DNA of 64,000 bases, taken from positions 3,766,001-3,830,000 of the forward strand of contig NZ_LT629689.1 of assembly GCF_900102035.1 (NCBI RefSeq), in the 5' to 3' direction. Below, in pieces: positions 18,232 to 27,868 of this stretch (within the stretch, counting starts at the first letter, position 1; the number at the start of each line of letters is the position of its first letter). The notes below the pieces were generated by a model that was not told the DNA's origin, searched no databases, and saw nothing but the letters and a program-made list of their open reading frames with translations. The stretch comes from Pseudomonas extremaustralis. GTDB taxonomy: Bacteria > Pseudomonadota > Gammaproteobacteria > Pseudomonadales > Pseudomonadaceae. The position numbers and the translations under genes were made by a program.

Positions 18232-20398
18232 GCGGGGCTCCTTTGAGGGCCGCGAGTGGCGATTGCGGGTCCAGCAGCGAGGTGCGGATAAAGTGCAGGT
18301 AGCTTTTGACCCGGCGCAGGGCCGAGGTGTCGAAGTGCGGGGCGAAAGGTTCGTCGGTGGCCTGCACGCGGCTGATTGCATGGTCGACGGCGATCAACCC
18401 ACGCTCCAGGTTGCTCGCGCTGGGTTGCAGGAACAGCCGCACCAGCGAGCGCCCCATCACCCGGATCGCCTGGCGCCAGGGCTGGGATTCGGCATACGCC
18501 GGGTGCACTGGCAGGATCGCCTGTTCCTTGCGCAACTCGATGATCGCGTGGCCGACTTCCAGCACCACGAACATCCAGCGCAGCAGGTCGCGTTGCACCT
18601 GCGGCTGGCCGACCGCCAGACCATAAGCCTGGTGCAGCAGGTCGCGGGTGCGGCTTTCGAAACTCGATGCCAGGCCCTTGAGCTTGCCGCTGATCGCATA
18701 CACCACTTGCTCGCGCAGGTCCTGCTCCAGGCGGCGCCACAACCAGCGACTGTTGGGCGGCAGGATGATAGCCCCCGCCGCCGCGCACACCAGCATGCCG
18801 ATAACCATGGCGATGTAATCGTTGATAAAAGCGTAGGGGTTATACACCGTCAGGTTGTCCGGCACCGAACCGGTACTGAAAAAGATCAGCAGGCCCACGC
18901 CGACACCGGCGTATTGCGGGCGTGAGTTGAGGAAGGCACCGAAAATGATCACCGGGGCGAGCATCACGCACAGCAGCGGGAAGCCGTCGATCCAGGGGAA
19001 CACGAAGAACATTTCGACAAAGCCCACCAGTGCCCCGATAAACGTACCGCAGGCCATCTGGAACGCCATGCGTTTGGGGTTGGGCGTGGCGGCGGACAGG
19101 CCGACGGTGGCCGCCGCGATCAGGGTCATGGTGGCGCCGCTGGGCCAGGCGGTCGCCACCCAGTAACTGCCGAGCACGATCAGGATGAACGACGCCCGCA
19201 AGCCCGAGGCCAGGCAAGCCAGCCAGTTGGTTTTCGGGATGAAGGTTTCGTCCCACTGTTCCCGCGCATGGGTGTGATCGGCCAGGGAAGCGTGGGTCTG
19301 CGCGTAGTTGTGCAGGTCGTCGACAAAACGGTAGAGCAGCTCGTAGGCGGTATGAAAGTCCAGCTGTTCGTCTTCGCTCGGGTTGCCTTGCTGGAAGATC
19401 GCTCGCAGGCTGCGGACCTTGGCGGGCAAGCCGTCCTTGTAGACGCTGAGCTGGTTGACCAACCGCACCGCATCGGGGCTGGTGAGGGCGCGACCGGAGA
19501 ATCCGTCGAGCACCTCGGCCAAGTCCTGCAGGCCAGGTTTGATTTCGGCGACCACGTGGTCCGCCGCATCGGCACGCAGGCGTTCGAGCAATTGGTGCAA
19601 GGCGTTGAAGCGCGTGGTGATGCTCATGAATTCGCTGTTGAGGCGACTGAGCCGGCCGTTGCGTCGACGCATGTGTGGGTCTTCGAACACGGTGAGGCTG
19701 CGCAACCCTTCCAGGCCCACGGCTTCGGCGATAAAACGCACGTTGGTGCTTTCAAAGGCTTCGCGCTTGCTGCGCCCACGCAGGCCATCGGTGACGAACA
19801 GCGCGAACACACCAAAGCGCTGGTACAGCGCGTTGCGCATGGCGGCGCTGGAGGTTTGCGGCAGGATCGCGGCGCTGACCAGCGTGGAGACGAGAATCCC
19901 CAGGGAAATTTCCAGCACCCGCCACACGGCCGCCATAAACGCGCCGTCGGGATGGGCCAGCGCCGGCAGGCCAACCATCGCCGCCGTGTAACCGGCCAAC
20001 ACAAACCCATAGGCACGAAAGTTACGGTTGCGCGTGGCGCCGGCGGTACAGATACCCACCCAGATCGCCAGCGAACCAAGGAACAACTCGGTGTTCTGCG
20101 CAAACAAGGCGATCAACAGCACCATCACCGCCGACCCCGTCAGGGTGCCGAGGAAACGATAGAAACTCTTGGCGAACACCTGGCCGCTCTGGGGTTGCAT
20201 CACGATAAACACGGTGATCATCGCCGTGCGCGGTTGCGGCAGTTCCAGGCGCATGGCCAGCCACAGCGTGGCAAACGCGGCGATCAGCACCTTGAAGATG
20301 TACACCCAGGTCACGCCATCGCTGCGTGCCCAGTCGAAAAAACCACGGCGCCATTCAAGGGAGTGCAACCAGCGCAACGGTGCGGGCAAGGGAGTCAT
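18221..20398 (-). CDS. FUSC-family inner-membrane efflux permease (AaeB-like)
   Basis: The 725-residue protein has two clusters of hydrophobic helices (about residues 25-190 and 390-540) separated and followed by soluble helical regions, the duplicated layout of the FUSC/AaeB aromatic acid exporter family. It would translocate substrate at the inner membrane and pass it to the adaptor and the outer-membrane factor encoded on either side. It starts 10 bp after the outer-membrane factor gene and overlaps the DUF1656 gene. Confidence 0.9.
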   Translation of the reverse strand: MTPLPAPLRWLHSLEWRRGFFDWARSDGVTWVYIFKVLIAAFATLWLAMRLELPQPRTAMITVFIVMQPQSGQVFAKSFYRFLGTLTGSAVMVLLIALFAQNTELFLGSLAIWVGICTAGATRNRNFRAYGFVLAGYTAAMVGLPALAHPDGAFMAAVWRVLEISLGILVSTLVSAAILPQTSSAAMRNALYQRFGVFALFVTDGLRGRSKREAFESTNVRFIAEAVGLEGLRSLTVFEDPHMRRRNGRLSRLNSEFMSITTRFNALHQLLERLRADAADHVVAEIKPGLQDLAEVLDGFSGRALTSPDAVRLVNQLSVYKDGLPAKVRSLRAIFQQGNPSEDEQLDFHTAYELLYRFVDDLHNYAQTHASLADHTHAREQWDETFIPKTNWLACLASGLRASFILIVLGSYWVATAWPSGATMTLIAAATVGLSAATPNPKRMAFQMACGTFIGALVGFVEMFFVFPWIDGFPLLCVMLAPVIIFGAFLNSRPQYAGVGVGLLIFFSTGSVPDNLTVYNPYAFINDYIAMVIGMLVCAAAGAIILPPNSRWLWRRLEQDLREQVVYAISGKLKGLASSFESRTRDLLHQAYGLAVGQPQVQRDLLRWMFVVLEVGHAIIELRKEQAILPVHPAYAESQPWRQAIRVMGRSLVRLFLQPSASNLERGLIAVDHAISRVQATDEPFAPHFDTSALRRVKSYLHFIRTSLLDPQSPLAALKGAPHAS

Positions 20399-20408
20399 TC
20401 AGTCCTAC

Positions 20409-21920
20409 TCAGTGATCAAACACGGCAAGCGCTGCCGGGGTCTTGCTCGGGACGGTCTTGGCGTCTTTGGGCACATCGTTGCCGGCCCCCAGGCCGCCAC
20501 CCAGGGCGGTCACCAGTTCGGCATGGGCACTCAGCCGCGCGGCCTGCACCTGTTGCTCGATTTGCTGCTGGCGGAACAGCAGGGTCTGGGCATTCAGCAC
20601 ATTGAGGTAATCGGTCAGACCGCGCTGGTAGGCGATCATAGCGATGTCGTAGGTTTTTTGCGCAGAAGCCACCGATTGCGCGGCGAATAACGCCTGCTTG
20701 TCCATGGACTCGCGGCGGATCAACTGGTCGCTGATGCCCTTGAGTGCATTGACCAGCGTCTGGTTGTAGTGCGCCACGGCGATGTCATAGCCGGCGCTGG
20801 CTTCGCCCAACTCCGAACGCAGGCGACCGCCGTCGAAGATCGGCAAGGTAATGGCCGGGCCGACGCTGTAGTTGAATTTCTTGCCCGCCAGGAACTCCAG
20901 CATGCCGCCGCCGGTGGCCATGTAGCCGAGGCTGCCGACCAGGTCGACGTTAGGGTAGAAACCGGCGTGGGCGACATCGATGCCACGGGCCTGGGCCGCC
21001 ACTTGCCAGCGGCTGGCGACCACGTCGGGGCGCTGGCCGAGCAGTTGCGCGGGCAAGCTCGACGGCAGCTTCAACGGCGCGGCGAGGGACAGGCTAGGAC
21101 GTTGCAATTGCGCGCCCTCCCCCGGTCCCTTGCCGGCCAATGCCGCCAGTTGGTTGCGAGTCAGGGCGATTTCTTCGTCCAGCGCGTCCAATTGACGATG
21201 GGTTTCCGGCAACGGGGTTTCGGCCTGGCTCACGTCGAAGTGGGTGCCGATCCCGGCGTTCAGGCGTTTGTTGGCCAGGTCGAGGATCTGCTGTTGCTGG
21301 GCCAGGGTCGCGGCGACGATATCGCGGCTGGCGTAGTGCAACGACAGCTGAATATAGGTGCGCACCACGTTGTTCTGCAGTTCCAGCTGGGCCTGGCGTG
21401 CTTCGGCGGCGCTCATGTGCGCCAGGTCGACGGCACGCTCGGTGGCGTTGCTTTCGCGGCCCCACAGGTCGAGGGCGTAGCTGAAGCCCAGGGAGGTGTT
21501 GTTGTCCCAAGTGTTGGCACCGCTCAACGCACCCGGGCCGTAGAACTGGTCGTTCGGCCAGTTGTGGCGTTTGAGGGTGGTGTCGCTGTTGATATGCAGC
21601 GACTCGGCCGATTCGACAATCCCGGCCATGGCCCGCGCATCACGCACCCGTGCGGCGGCCATGGCCATGCTCGGGCTATCGCGGGTGGCGAGTTCGACCC
21701 AGCGGTTGAGCTGCGGGTCGCCATAGGCTTGCCACCACTGTGCGGTGGGCCAATGGGCATCCCTCGCGGCGCTCTGAATCGCCTCGTCGGTGGCCAGGGT
21801 ATTGGCATTGAGGGCCTGGTCTTGGGGGGCAATCCCTCCGGTTCCGATGCAGCCGCTGATTGCTAACGATAAGGCCCAAACACTGAGAGTCTTCAGCTCT
21901 CTGCTGATGCGACGCGGCAC
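20409..21920 (-). CDS. Outer-membrane efflux lipoprotein, NodT/OprM family
   Basis: This TolC-like outer-membrane factor of 503 residues has a lipobox ISGC with the acylated cysteine at residue 24, and two repeated outer-membrane efflux domains with long coiled-coil helices (for example around residues 180-240 and 390-450). It is the first gene of the Aae-like operon, providing the exit duct. It is transcribed divergently from a LysR regulator with a 181-bp intergenic region that probably holds both promoters. Confidence 0.9.
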   Translation of the reverse strand: MPRRISRELKTLSVWALSLAISGCIGTGGIAPQDQALNANTLATDEAIQSAARDAHWPTAQWWQAYGDPQLNRWVELATRDSPSMAMAAARVRDARAMAGIVESAESLHINSDTTLKRHNWPNDQFYGPGALSGANTWDNNTSLGFSYALDLWGRESNATERAVDLAHMSAAEARQAQLELQNNVVRTYIQLSLHYASRDIVAATLAQQQQILDLANKRLNAGIGTHFDVSQAETPLPETHRQLDALDEEIALTRNQLAALAGKGPGEGAQLQRPSLSLAAPLKLPSSLPAQLLGQRPDVVASRWQVAAQARGIDVAHAGFYPNVDLVGSLGYMATGGGMLEFLAGKKFNYSVGPAITLPIFDGGRLRSELGEASAGYDIAVAHYNQTLVNALKGISDQLIRRESMDKQALFAAQSVASAQKTYDIAMIAYQRGLTDYLNVLNAQTLLFRQQQIEQQVQAARLSAHAELVTALGGGLGAGNDVPKDAKTVPSKTPAALAVFDH

Positions 21921-22003
21921 TGCTGCGAATTCCTGAGGTGGTGTTGCGGGGAGAGTGGCGTAATTCTAGGGCGCGGGATGGAGGACGATAAGCTGGTATT
22001 CCT

Positions 22004-22025
22004 GTGAATCTTTGTTACCGTTCAC
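22004..22025. promoter_or_regulatory. Candidate LysR-type operator half-site pair
   Basis: GTGAA at 22004-22008 and TTCAC at 22021-22025 form an inverted repeat with a 12-bp spacer in the divergent region between the efflux operon and the LysR gene. LysR proteins usually bind interrupted dyads there. This is weak evidence from symmetry alone. Confidence 0.25.
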
Positions 22026-22101
22026 GCGATAATCCGTTGGTAGGTATCACTGTACGACGTAACTTTCTGTCACAATTTGGCATCTCCCCTGAGAACACTC
22101 C

Positions 22102-23070
22102 ATGGACACTCTGCAAAGCATGCGCGCCTTCAGTTGTGTGGCAGAAGCCGGCAGCTTCACTGCCGCCGCCGTGCAACTGGATACCACCACCGCCAACGTC
22201 TCGCGCGCGGTATCCAACCTTGAGGCCCATCTGCAAACACGCTTGCTCAACCGCACAACCCGTCGCATTGCGCTCACAGAGGCGGGTAAACGCTACTTGT
22301 TGCGCTGTGAACAGATCCTCGCGTATGTCGAAGAAGCCGAAGCAGAGGCCAGCGATGCCCATGCGCGTCCGGCCGGACAACTGAAAGTGCACACCATGAC
22401 CGGCATCGGCCAGCATTTCGTCATCGACGCGATTGCCCGCTACCGTCGTACCCATCCAGACGTGACCTTCGACCTGACCCTGGCCAACCGCGTGCCGGAC
22501 CTGCTCGACGAGGGCTACGACGTGTCCATCGTACTGGCCAGCGAACTGCCGGATTCGGGCTTCGTGTCCCAGCGCCTGGGCATTACCTACAGCATCGCCT
22601 GCGCATCGCCGGACTACGTCAAGGCCAAGGGCTGCGCCCAACGCCCCCATGACTTGCTCAACCATTCGTGCCTGCGCCTGGTCAGCCCGGTGGTCCTGCT
22701 GGACAAGTGGACCTTCAACGGTCCCGAAGGGCAGGAAAGCGTCGCGATCAATACCTCGCCGTTCCTGGTGAACTCGGCCGACGCGATGAAAACCGCGATC
22801 ACCAGCGGCATGGGCGTAGGCCTATTGCCGGTGTACGCGGCCATCGAAGGCCTGCGCAACGGCACCCTGGTGCGGGTCATGCCCAACTACCGCTCCCAGG
22901 AGCTGAACCTGTACGCCATCTACCCATCGCGCCAGTACCTGGACGCGAAGATCAAGACCTGGGTGGAATACCTGCGCGGTTCGTTGCCGGAGATTCTCGC
23001 GGCGCATCAGGCGGAACTGGCGGCGTATGAGTTGAGCGGCAGCCTGGGCGGTGTACGCCTGGCGAACTGA
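22102..23070 (+). CDS. LysR-family transcriptional regulator (probable regulator of the adjacent efflux operon)
   Basis: The 322-residue product has an N-terminal winged helix-turn-helix (about residues 1-60; MRAFSCVAEAGSFTAAAVQL is the classical LysR start region) and a periplasmic-binding-like effector domain (about 90-300). Being divergent from the Aae-like operon matches the AaeR arrangement, so control of that operon is likely but inferred. A single REP follows the gene. Confidence 0.9.
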   Translation: MDTLQSMRAFSCVAEAGSFTAAAVQLDTTTANVSRAVSNLEAHLQTRLLNRTTRRIALTEAGKRYLLRCEQILAYVEEAEAEASDAHARPAGQLKVHTMTGIGQHFVIDAIARYRRTHPDVTFDLTLANRVPDLLDEGYDVSIVLASELPDSGFVSQRLGITYSIACASPDYVKAKGCAQRPHDLLNHSCLRLVSPVVLLDKWTFNGPEGQESVAINTSPFLVNSADAMKTAITSGMGVGLLPVYAAIEGLRNGTLVRVMPNYRSQELNLYAIYPSRQYLDAKIKTWVEYLRGSLPEILAAHQAELAAYELSGSLGGVRLAN

Positions 23071-23091
23071 TTTATTTCAGACAACCGCCGC

Positions 23092-23126
23092 AAATGTGGG
23101 ACGGGGCTTGCTCCCTCCCACATTTA
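23092..23126 (+). repeat. Single REP palindrome after the LysR gene
   Basis: AAATGTGGGACGGGGCTTGC then TCCCTCCCACATTTA makes a single stem; it could also serve as a weak 3' end. Confidence 0.75.
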
Positions 23127-23221
23127 GCCCCTGACCGCTTTGGATCTGCGGTGTCCTGACAATTGCCGGCAGGAATGTTAGCGTGCTTGGCATTCTTCCG
23201 TAGTCGATGAGCCCGCCAGCC

Positions 23222-24196
23222 ATGAGAAAGACTGTCCTCGCCTTCAGCCGTATCACCCCGCCGATGATCGAACGCCTGCAACAGGAGTTCGAGGTGATCG
23301 TGCCGAACCCGAAGCTGGGCGATATCAACGCGCAATTCAATGAAGCCCTGCCCCACGCCCATGGCCTGATCGGCGTGGGCCGCAAGCTGGGCCGCGAGCA
23401 GTTGCAAGGCGCGAGCCAGCTGGAGGTGGTGTCGAGTGTGTCGGTGGGCTACGACAACTATGACGTGCCGTACTTCAACGAGCGCGGGATCATGCTCACC
23501 AACACCCCCGATGTGCTGACCGAAAGCACCGCCGACCTGGCGTTCGCCCTGCTGATGAGCAGCGCGCGCCGCGTGGCCGAGCTGGACGCATGGACCAAGG
23601 CCGGCCAATGGAAAGCCAGCATCGGCGCGCCGTTGTTCGGTTGCGACGTGCACGGCAAGACCTTGGGCATCGTCGGCATGGGCAATATCGGCGCGGCCGT
23701 GGCCCGGCGTGGGCGCCTGGGTTTCAATATGCCGATCCTCTATAGCGGCAACAGCCGCAAGCCGGCGCTCGAACAGGAGCTGGGCGCGCAGTTCCGCAGC
23801 CTGGACCAGTTGCTGGCCGAGGCGGATTTCGTCTGTCTGGTGGTGCCGTTGAGCGACAAGACCCGTCACCTGATCAGCACCCGAGAACTGGGCCTGATGA
23901 AGTCCAGCGCGATCCTGATCAATATTTCCCGTGGCCCGGTGGTGGACGAACCGGCGTTGATCCAAGCGCTGCAAACCCAGCGCATCCGCGGCGCAGGCCT
24001 GGATGTGTATGAGCGGGAGCCGCTGTCTGAGTCGCCGCTGTTCCAACTGAGCAATGCGGTGACCTTGCCGCACATCGGCTCGGCCACCACCGAAACCCGT
24101 GAAGCCATGGCCAACCGCGCGCTGGACAACCTGCGCAGCGCCCTGCTCGGCCAGCGCCCGCAGGACTTGGTGAACCCGCAGGTGTGGAAGGGCTGA
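23222..24196 (+). CDS. ghrB: D-2-hydroxyacid dehydrogenase / 2-ketoaldonate reductase (GhrB/TkrA type)
   Basis: The enzyme reduces 2-keto acids such as glyoxylate, hydroxypyruvate or 2-ketogluconate with NAD(P)H. The Rossmann motif GMGNIG lies at residues 152-157, and the catalytic Arg237 (ISRGP), Glu266 (YEREP) and His284 (PHIGSAT) are all present. Length is 324. The start at 23222 is chosen because it gives the family-like N terminus MRKTVLAFSR; an ATG at 23207 would add five residues. It is followed by a GC-rich stem at 24204. Exact substrate among GhrB, TkrA and related enzymes cannot be told apart by eye. Confidence 0.85.
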   Translation: MRKTVLAFSRITPPMIERLQQEFEVIVPNPKLGDINAQFNEALPHAHGLIGVGRKLGREQLQGASQLEVVSSVSVGYDNYDVPYFNERGIMLTNTPDVLTESTADLAFALLMSSARRVAELDAWTKAGQWKASIGAPLFGCDVHGKTLGIVGMGNIGAAVARRGRLGFNMPILYSGNSRKPALEQELGAQFRSLDQLLAEADFVCLVVPLSDKTRHLISTRELGLMKSSAILINISRGPVVDEPALIQALQTQRIRGAGLDVYEREPLSESPLFQLSNAVTLPHIGSATTETREAMANRALDNLRSALLGQRPQDLVNPQVWKG

Positions 24197-24203
24197 TCGA
24201 TAA

Positions 24204-24235
24204 CCCGTGTGGGGGCCAACCGCCCCCCGCACGGG
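24204..24235 (+). terminator. GC-rich stem-loop after the hydroxyacid dehydrogenase
   Basis: CCCGTGTGGGGG pairs with CCCCCCGCACGGG (one wobble/mismatch) across a short loop. No T-run follows, so termination would be weak or factor-assisted. Confidence 0.35.
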
Positions 24236-24328
24236 CGCGACCGGAGACAAAATCCGGTTAAAGCCCGGCCCTCCCAAGTCGATAACCTGCCATAGAAGAT
24301 CGTCATCCCTGATTCACAGAAGGTTCTT

Positions 24329-25231
24329 ATGTCCACCACTAAAGCCCGCGCAGACTCACTCTCGCTTCTGCTCTTTACCTTGCGTAGCGGCAAGCTGATG
24401 GCCATCAACCTGCTGAAAGTCAGCGAAATCATCCCTTGCCCACCGTTGACCAAGCTGCCGGAGTCGCACCCCCACGTCAAAGGCATCGCCACCTTGCGCG
24501 GTAACTCACTGGCGGTGATCGACCTGAGCCGCGCCCTGGGGGAAATGCCCCTGGAAGACCCGGATGGCGGCTGCCTGATCGTCACCGACGTGAGCCGCTC
24601 CAAGCAGGGCCTGCATGTGCAGGCGGTGAGCAAGATCGTGCACTGCCTGACCACTGACATTCGCCCGCCGCCCTATGGCTCCGGCGGTAACCGCGCGTTC
24701 ATCACCGGCGTCACCCAGGTGGAAGGCGTCTTGGTGCAAGTGCTGGACATCGAAAAAGTCATCCATGCCATCGCACCGGCACCAATTGAAGTGGCGCCCA
24801 CCGACTTGACCATGGAAGAGGCCGAGGTACTGGGCAACGCCCGTATCCTGGTGGTCGACGACAGCCAGGTGGCCCTGCAGCAGTCGGTGCATACCCTGCG
24901 CAACCTTGGCCTGCACTGCCACACCGCGCGCAGTGCCAAGGAGGCCATCGACGTGCTGCTGGAACTGCAAGGCACGGCTGAGCAGATCAATGTGGTGGTG
25001 TCCGACATCGAAATGTCGGAAATGGACGGCTATGCCCTGACCCGCACCCTGCGCGAAACCCCGGATTTCAAGGACCTTTACGTGCTGTTGCACACCTCCC
25101 TGGACAGCGCGATGAACAGCGAGAAGGCGCGCCTGGCGGGTGCCGACGCGGTACTGACCAAATTCTCGTCGCCCGAACTGACCAAATGCCTGGTGGTGGC
25201 CGCCCAGACCGTGGCGCAAAAAGGCCTGTAG
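24329..25231 (+). CDS. cheV: Chemotaxis coupling/adaptation protein CheV
   Basis: CheV couples chemoreceptors to CheA and is tuned by phosphorylation. The N-terminal CheW-like domain covers about residues 10-150 and the C-terminal receiver domain about 171-295. The receiver retains the acidic pair D177-D178 (VVDDSQ), phosphoacceptor D226 (VVSDIEM), T256 and K278. Length is 300, typical for the family. No other chemotaxis genes are adjacent; a GNAT gene starts 3 bp downstream. Confidence 0.92.
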   Translation: MSTTKARADSLSLLLFTLRSGKLMAINLLKVSEIIPCPPLTKLPESHPHVKGIATLRGNSLAVIDLSRALGEMPLEDPDGGCLIVTDVSRSKQGLHVQAVSKIVHCLTTDIRPPPYGSGGNRAFITGVTQVEGVLVQVLDIEKVIHAIAPAPIEVAPTDLTMEEAEVLGNARILVVDDSQVALQQSVHTLRNLGLHCHTARSAKEAIDVLLELQGTAEQINVVVSDIEMSEMDGYALTRTLRETPDFKDLYVLLHTSLDSAMNSEKARLAGADAVLTKFSSPELTKCLVVAAQTVAQKGL

Positions 25232-25234
25232 CCG

Positions 25235-25717
25235 GTGAGCGGGTATTACCAACTGCTGCGCCGCGACCTGAGGGGCAGCCTGCCCGCCCCGCAGTGGCCG
25301 GCGCATACGCAACTGGATCACTACCGCGAAGCACTGGCCCCGTCGATTCATGCCGTATTGCGCATGACCCAGGACCAGGGCGGCGGTCGGGTTCCCGACC
25401 TGGACACCTGGCAACACCAATTCGTCAGCGATGCCGAGTTCGACCCCACGCTGTGCCTGGTGGTCAGCAACGACCAAGGCATACTCGGCGTGGCCCAGTG
25501 CTGGACCAGCGCGTTTATCAAGCACCTCGCCGTACACCCTTGCAACCAGGGCCAGGGGCTGGGCCGCGCGTTGCTGCTGCACAGCTTCCAGGTGTTCAAG
25601 CAACGCGGCGAACCCTACGTGGACCTCAAGGTGCTGGAGAGCAACCTGCGCGCGCGACAGCTATATGAAAGCGCTGGAATGGTGTTCGTGCTGCGCGACA
25701 GGGTCAGCGACGATTGA
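25235..25717 (+). CDS. GNAT-family N-acetyltransferase
   Basis: The 160-residue product carries the acetyl-CoA-binding motif A segment QGQGLGRA at 105-112, followed by the usual helix and the second conserved strand (YVDLKVLESNLRARQLYESAG). The start is GTG at 25235, three bases after the cheV stop, with AAAAGGCC upstream at the end of cheV, so the two are translationally linked. The acetyl acceptor is unknown. Confidence 0.85.
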   Translation: MSGYYQLLRRDLRGSLPAPQWPAHTQLDHYREALAPSIHAVLRMTQDQGGGRVPDLDTWQHQFVSDAEFDPTLCLVVSNDQGILGVAQCWTSAFIKHLAVHPCNQGQGLGRALLLHSFQVFKQRGEPYVDLKVLESNLRARQLYESAGMVFVLRDRVSDD

Positions 25718-25825
25718 CCGTCACTGGCGCATAACTTGCTTCCAGCCTTCAGAAACGGTGCAAAGACGTCAAAACCCGTCACCGCTCCTGCGTGCCCTCT
25801 GACCTAGCCTGGTGACAGATCCGCC

Positions 25826-26569
25826 ATGAACACTCATTTTTCCTGCGTCGGTTGCGGTAAATGCTGCACCGACCATCATGTCCCCCTGACCCTCGACGAG
25901 GCCCGTATGTGGGCCCGCGACGGCGGGAGCGTCATCGTTCTGGTGGAAGGTTTCCTGGCCGATGGCCTGGGCTTGCCGCCGGCGCAGCGCGAACATGCCG
26001 AGCGACGTTCGGTGGCAGTCCCAAGCGGCAGCACCAAAGCGTTTGTGGCCATCACCTTCGCTGCCTACAACCCCGGTCGCTGCCGGAATCTTGACGAAGA
26101 CAACCTCTGCCGCATCTATGAACGTCGCCCGCTGGTGTGCCGTATCTATCCGATGGAGATCAACCCGCATATCCCGCTGAACCCGGCTGCCAAGGAATGC
26201 CCGCCGCACGCCTGGGAGCAGGGACCGGCGCTGATCGTCGGCAGCGAGTTGGTGGACCTGGAACTGGCGCAGTTGATCCAGCGCTCACGCCAGGCCGACC
26301 GCGATGATGTGCAGACCAAGGAGGCGGTGTGCGCCTTGCTCGGTATTCGCACCACTGCACTCAAGGGCGATGGGTTTACCGCCTACCTGCCGGACATGGG
26401 CGCGTTTGCCCAGGCGATCGCGTTGGCGGCGGATCAGCCACACGTCGCCAATGGGTGGGTGTTTCACGTGTCGGGGATAGACATCGCCGAACAGTTGCTC
26501 GACGCAGGGGCGCAGATTGCCACCGAAGTGCCGGCCAATTATGCGTTTATCCCGTTGAAGGCGGCCTGA
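25826..26569 (+). CDS. YkgJ-family cysteine-cluster protein
   Basis: The N terminus carries CVGCGKCC (cysteines 7, 10, 13 and 14), and further cysteines occur at CRNLDEDNLC and LVCRIYP, the pattern of the YkgJ/CxxCxxCC family thought to bind zinc or an iron-sulfur centre. Length is 247. The C-terminal half lacks obvious motifs. It is convergent with the solute-binding protein gene, with stops 7 bp apart. Function in the cell is unknown for this family. Confidence 0.85.
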   Translation: MNTHFSCVGCGKCCTDHHVPLTLDEARMWARDGGSVIVLVEGFLADGLGLPPAQREHAERRSVAVPSGSTKAFVAITFAAYNPGRCRNLDEDNLCRIYERRPLVCRIYPMEINPHIPLNPAAKECPPHAWEQGPALIVGSELVDLELAQLIQRSRQADRDDVQTKEAVCALLGIRTTALKGDGFTAYLPDMGAFAQAIALAADQPHVANGWVFHVSGIDIAEQLLDAGAQIATEVPANYAFIPLKAA

Positions 26570-26576
26570 GCGGAAC

Positions 26577-27347
26577 TCACGAGGCGTCCAGAGGATAGGA
26601 TGCAAGGATTCGCTGGTATTCGCCGTTTTGCATCAGCTCCTCCAGGGCACGGTTGAGCTCATGGCGCAGCGCCGTGTCGGGCTTGCGCACCGCGATCGCC
26701 ACGCCGTTGCCCAACAGTTCGGCCGAAACGGCGGGCCCCAGAAAGGCGAAATCCTGGCCGGCGGCGGTGTCGAGCAGGGCTTGCCGAATCTCCACGGTGC
26801 CTTGCAGGGTCGCGTCGATGTCGCCGGCCACCAGGCTGCGGACCAGTTCGTCATTGAGCCAGAAACTCTTGACGATCACCCCGCCGGGCGCCCATTTGGA
26901 GTGCGCGAAGGCCTCGCGGTTGCTACCCAGCAATACGCCCACTCGCTTGCCCTTGAGCGAACTGACGCTGGGTGTCAGGCCCGAGTCTCGGCGAGCGACC
27001 AGACGGGTGGTGAACGGGTAGAGGTTATCGGTGAAATTGGCCCAGCGCCGCCGTTCGGAGGTGGGGGCCATGCCCATGATCGCGTCGAATTGGCGGGCAT
27101 CGAGGGCCGGGAAGTTTTCGACGACCACCTGGTCGACCCAGGTGCAGCGCACATTCAACTGCTGGCACAGGGCATTGCCCAACTCGATATTCAGGCCGAC
27201 CAACTGCCCTTGCGGGTTGCGGCTCTGGAAGGGGGGAAATTGCGCGGCAACGGCGAAACGGATTTCGCGCCGCGGTGAATCGAACGCCGCAACGGTATTG
27301 ACCGAGAGCGACAGGGCAAGCGCTACACCGATATGTATCAGGGCCAC
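26577..27347 (-). CDS. Periplasmic amino-acid-type solute-binding protein (SBP_bac_3)
   Basis: The 256-residue protein has a signal peptide (cleavage near VAA/FDS, about residue 22) and then the bilobed type 3 binding fold: RFAVAAQFPPFQS at the start, GLNIELGNALCQQL for the first lobe, and a C-terminal LNRALEELMQNGEYQRILASY typical of the family. No permease or ATPase gene is adjacent, so it is an orphan binding protein. It could alternatively act as a sensor ligand-binding partner. The ligand is not predictable. Confidence 0.85.
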   Translation of the reverse strand: MALIHIGVALALSLSVNTVAAFDSPRREIRFAVAAQFPPFQSRNPQGQLVGLNIELGNALCQQLNVRCTWVDQVVVENFPALDARQFDAIMGMAPTSERRRWANFTDNLYPFTTRLVARRDSGLTPSVSSLKGKRVGVLLGSNREAFAHSKWAPGGVIVKSFWLNDELVRSLVAGDIDATLQGTVEIRQALLDTAAGQDFAFLGPAVSAELLGNGVAIAVRKPDTALRHELNRALEELMQNGEYQRILASYPLDAS

Positions 27348-27518
27348 GGGGAACGTCCTTTTCCGGAAAGACCAGCCTCACCATCCCCCTCCCCGGCAAG
27401 AACAATCGGGGCGGGAGCGGAGGCTGTGCAAGCTTTCAAGAAACGGGCGTGGGCATACAAGCAGAAATATCAGCGCGAGCCGTAGGCAATGTCCGGCACA
27501 GTTTTCGGCTGATTAATC

Positions 27519-27752
27519 TCAGCGTTTACCCATCGAGCGACGAGTACCCGGCGGCGCCATGCCCGGCGACTTGGTGTGGCCATTTTTGGCGCCATTCTTG
27601 TACCACGGCTGGGCGGCATGCTTGGCCCCGGCCAGTTCACCCGGCTTGAACGGAAACTTGAACGCCGGGATCTCGGCCTTTTCCACGCTTTCAGCGCTGG
27701 CCGGATCGACGAGGTCGGCCGTTTCAACAGGGGGTTGTGTCGGGGAAGTCAT
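27519..27752 (-). CDS. Small hypothetical protein with basic GTRRSMGKR tail
   Basis: The product is 77 residues. The first 30 are acidic and Pro/Val/Glu-rich (PPVETADLVDPASAES), and the middle and C terminus are basic and Gly/Lys/Pro-rich, with WYKNGAKNGH and a terminal GTRRSMGKR. There is no signal peptide or membrane segment, so it is likely disordered and nucleic-acid- or protein-binding; that is inference from composition. It is transcribed divergently from the RND efflux operon across a 214-bp gap. I do not recognise a named family. Confidence 0.6.
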   Translation of the reverse strand: MTSPTQPPVETADLVDPASAESVEKAEIPAFKFPFKPGELAGAKHAAQPWYKNGAKNGHTKSPGMAPPGTRRSMGKR

Positions 27753-27868
27753 GGAAGCTCCGGAGCGTGCAAAAAATGATGCGGGCCCAGCTTGCGGGCC
27801 ACACTGGCGCGCAGTATACCTGCGCCCCTCGGATCTTTAACCACTGCCTGTACGAATGGTCGGCCTTT

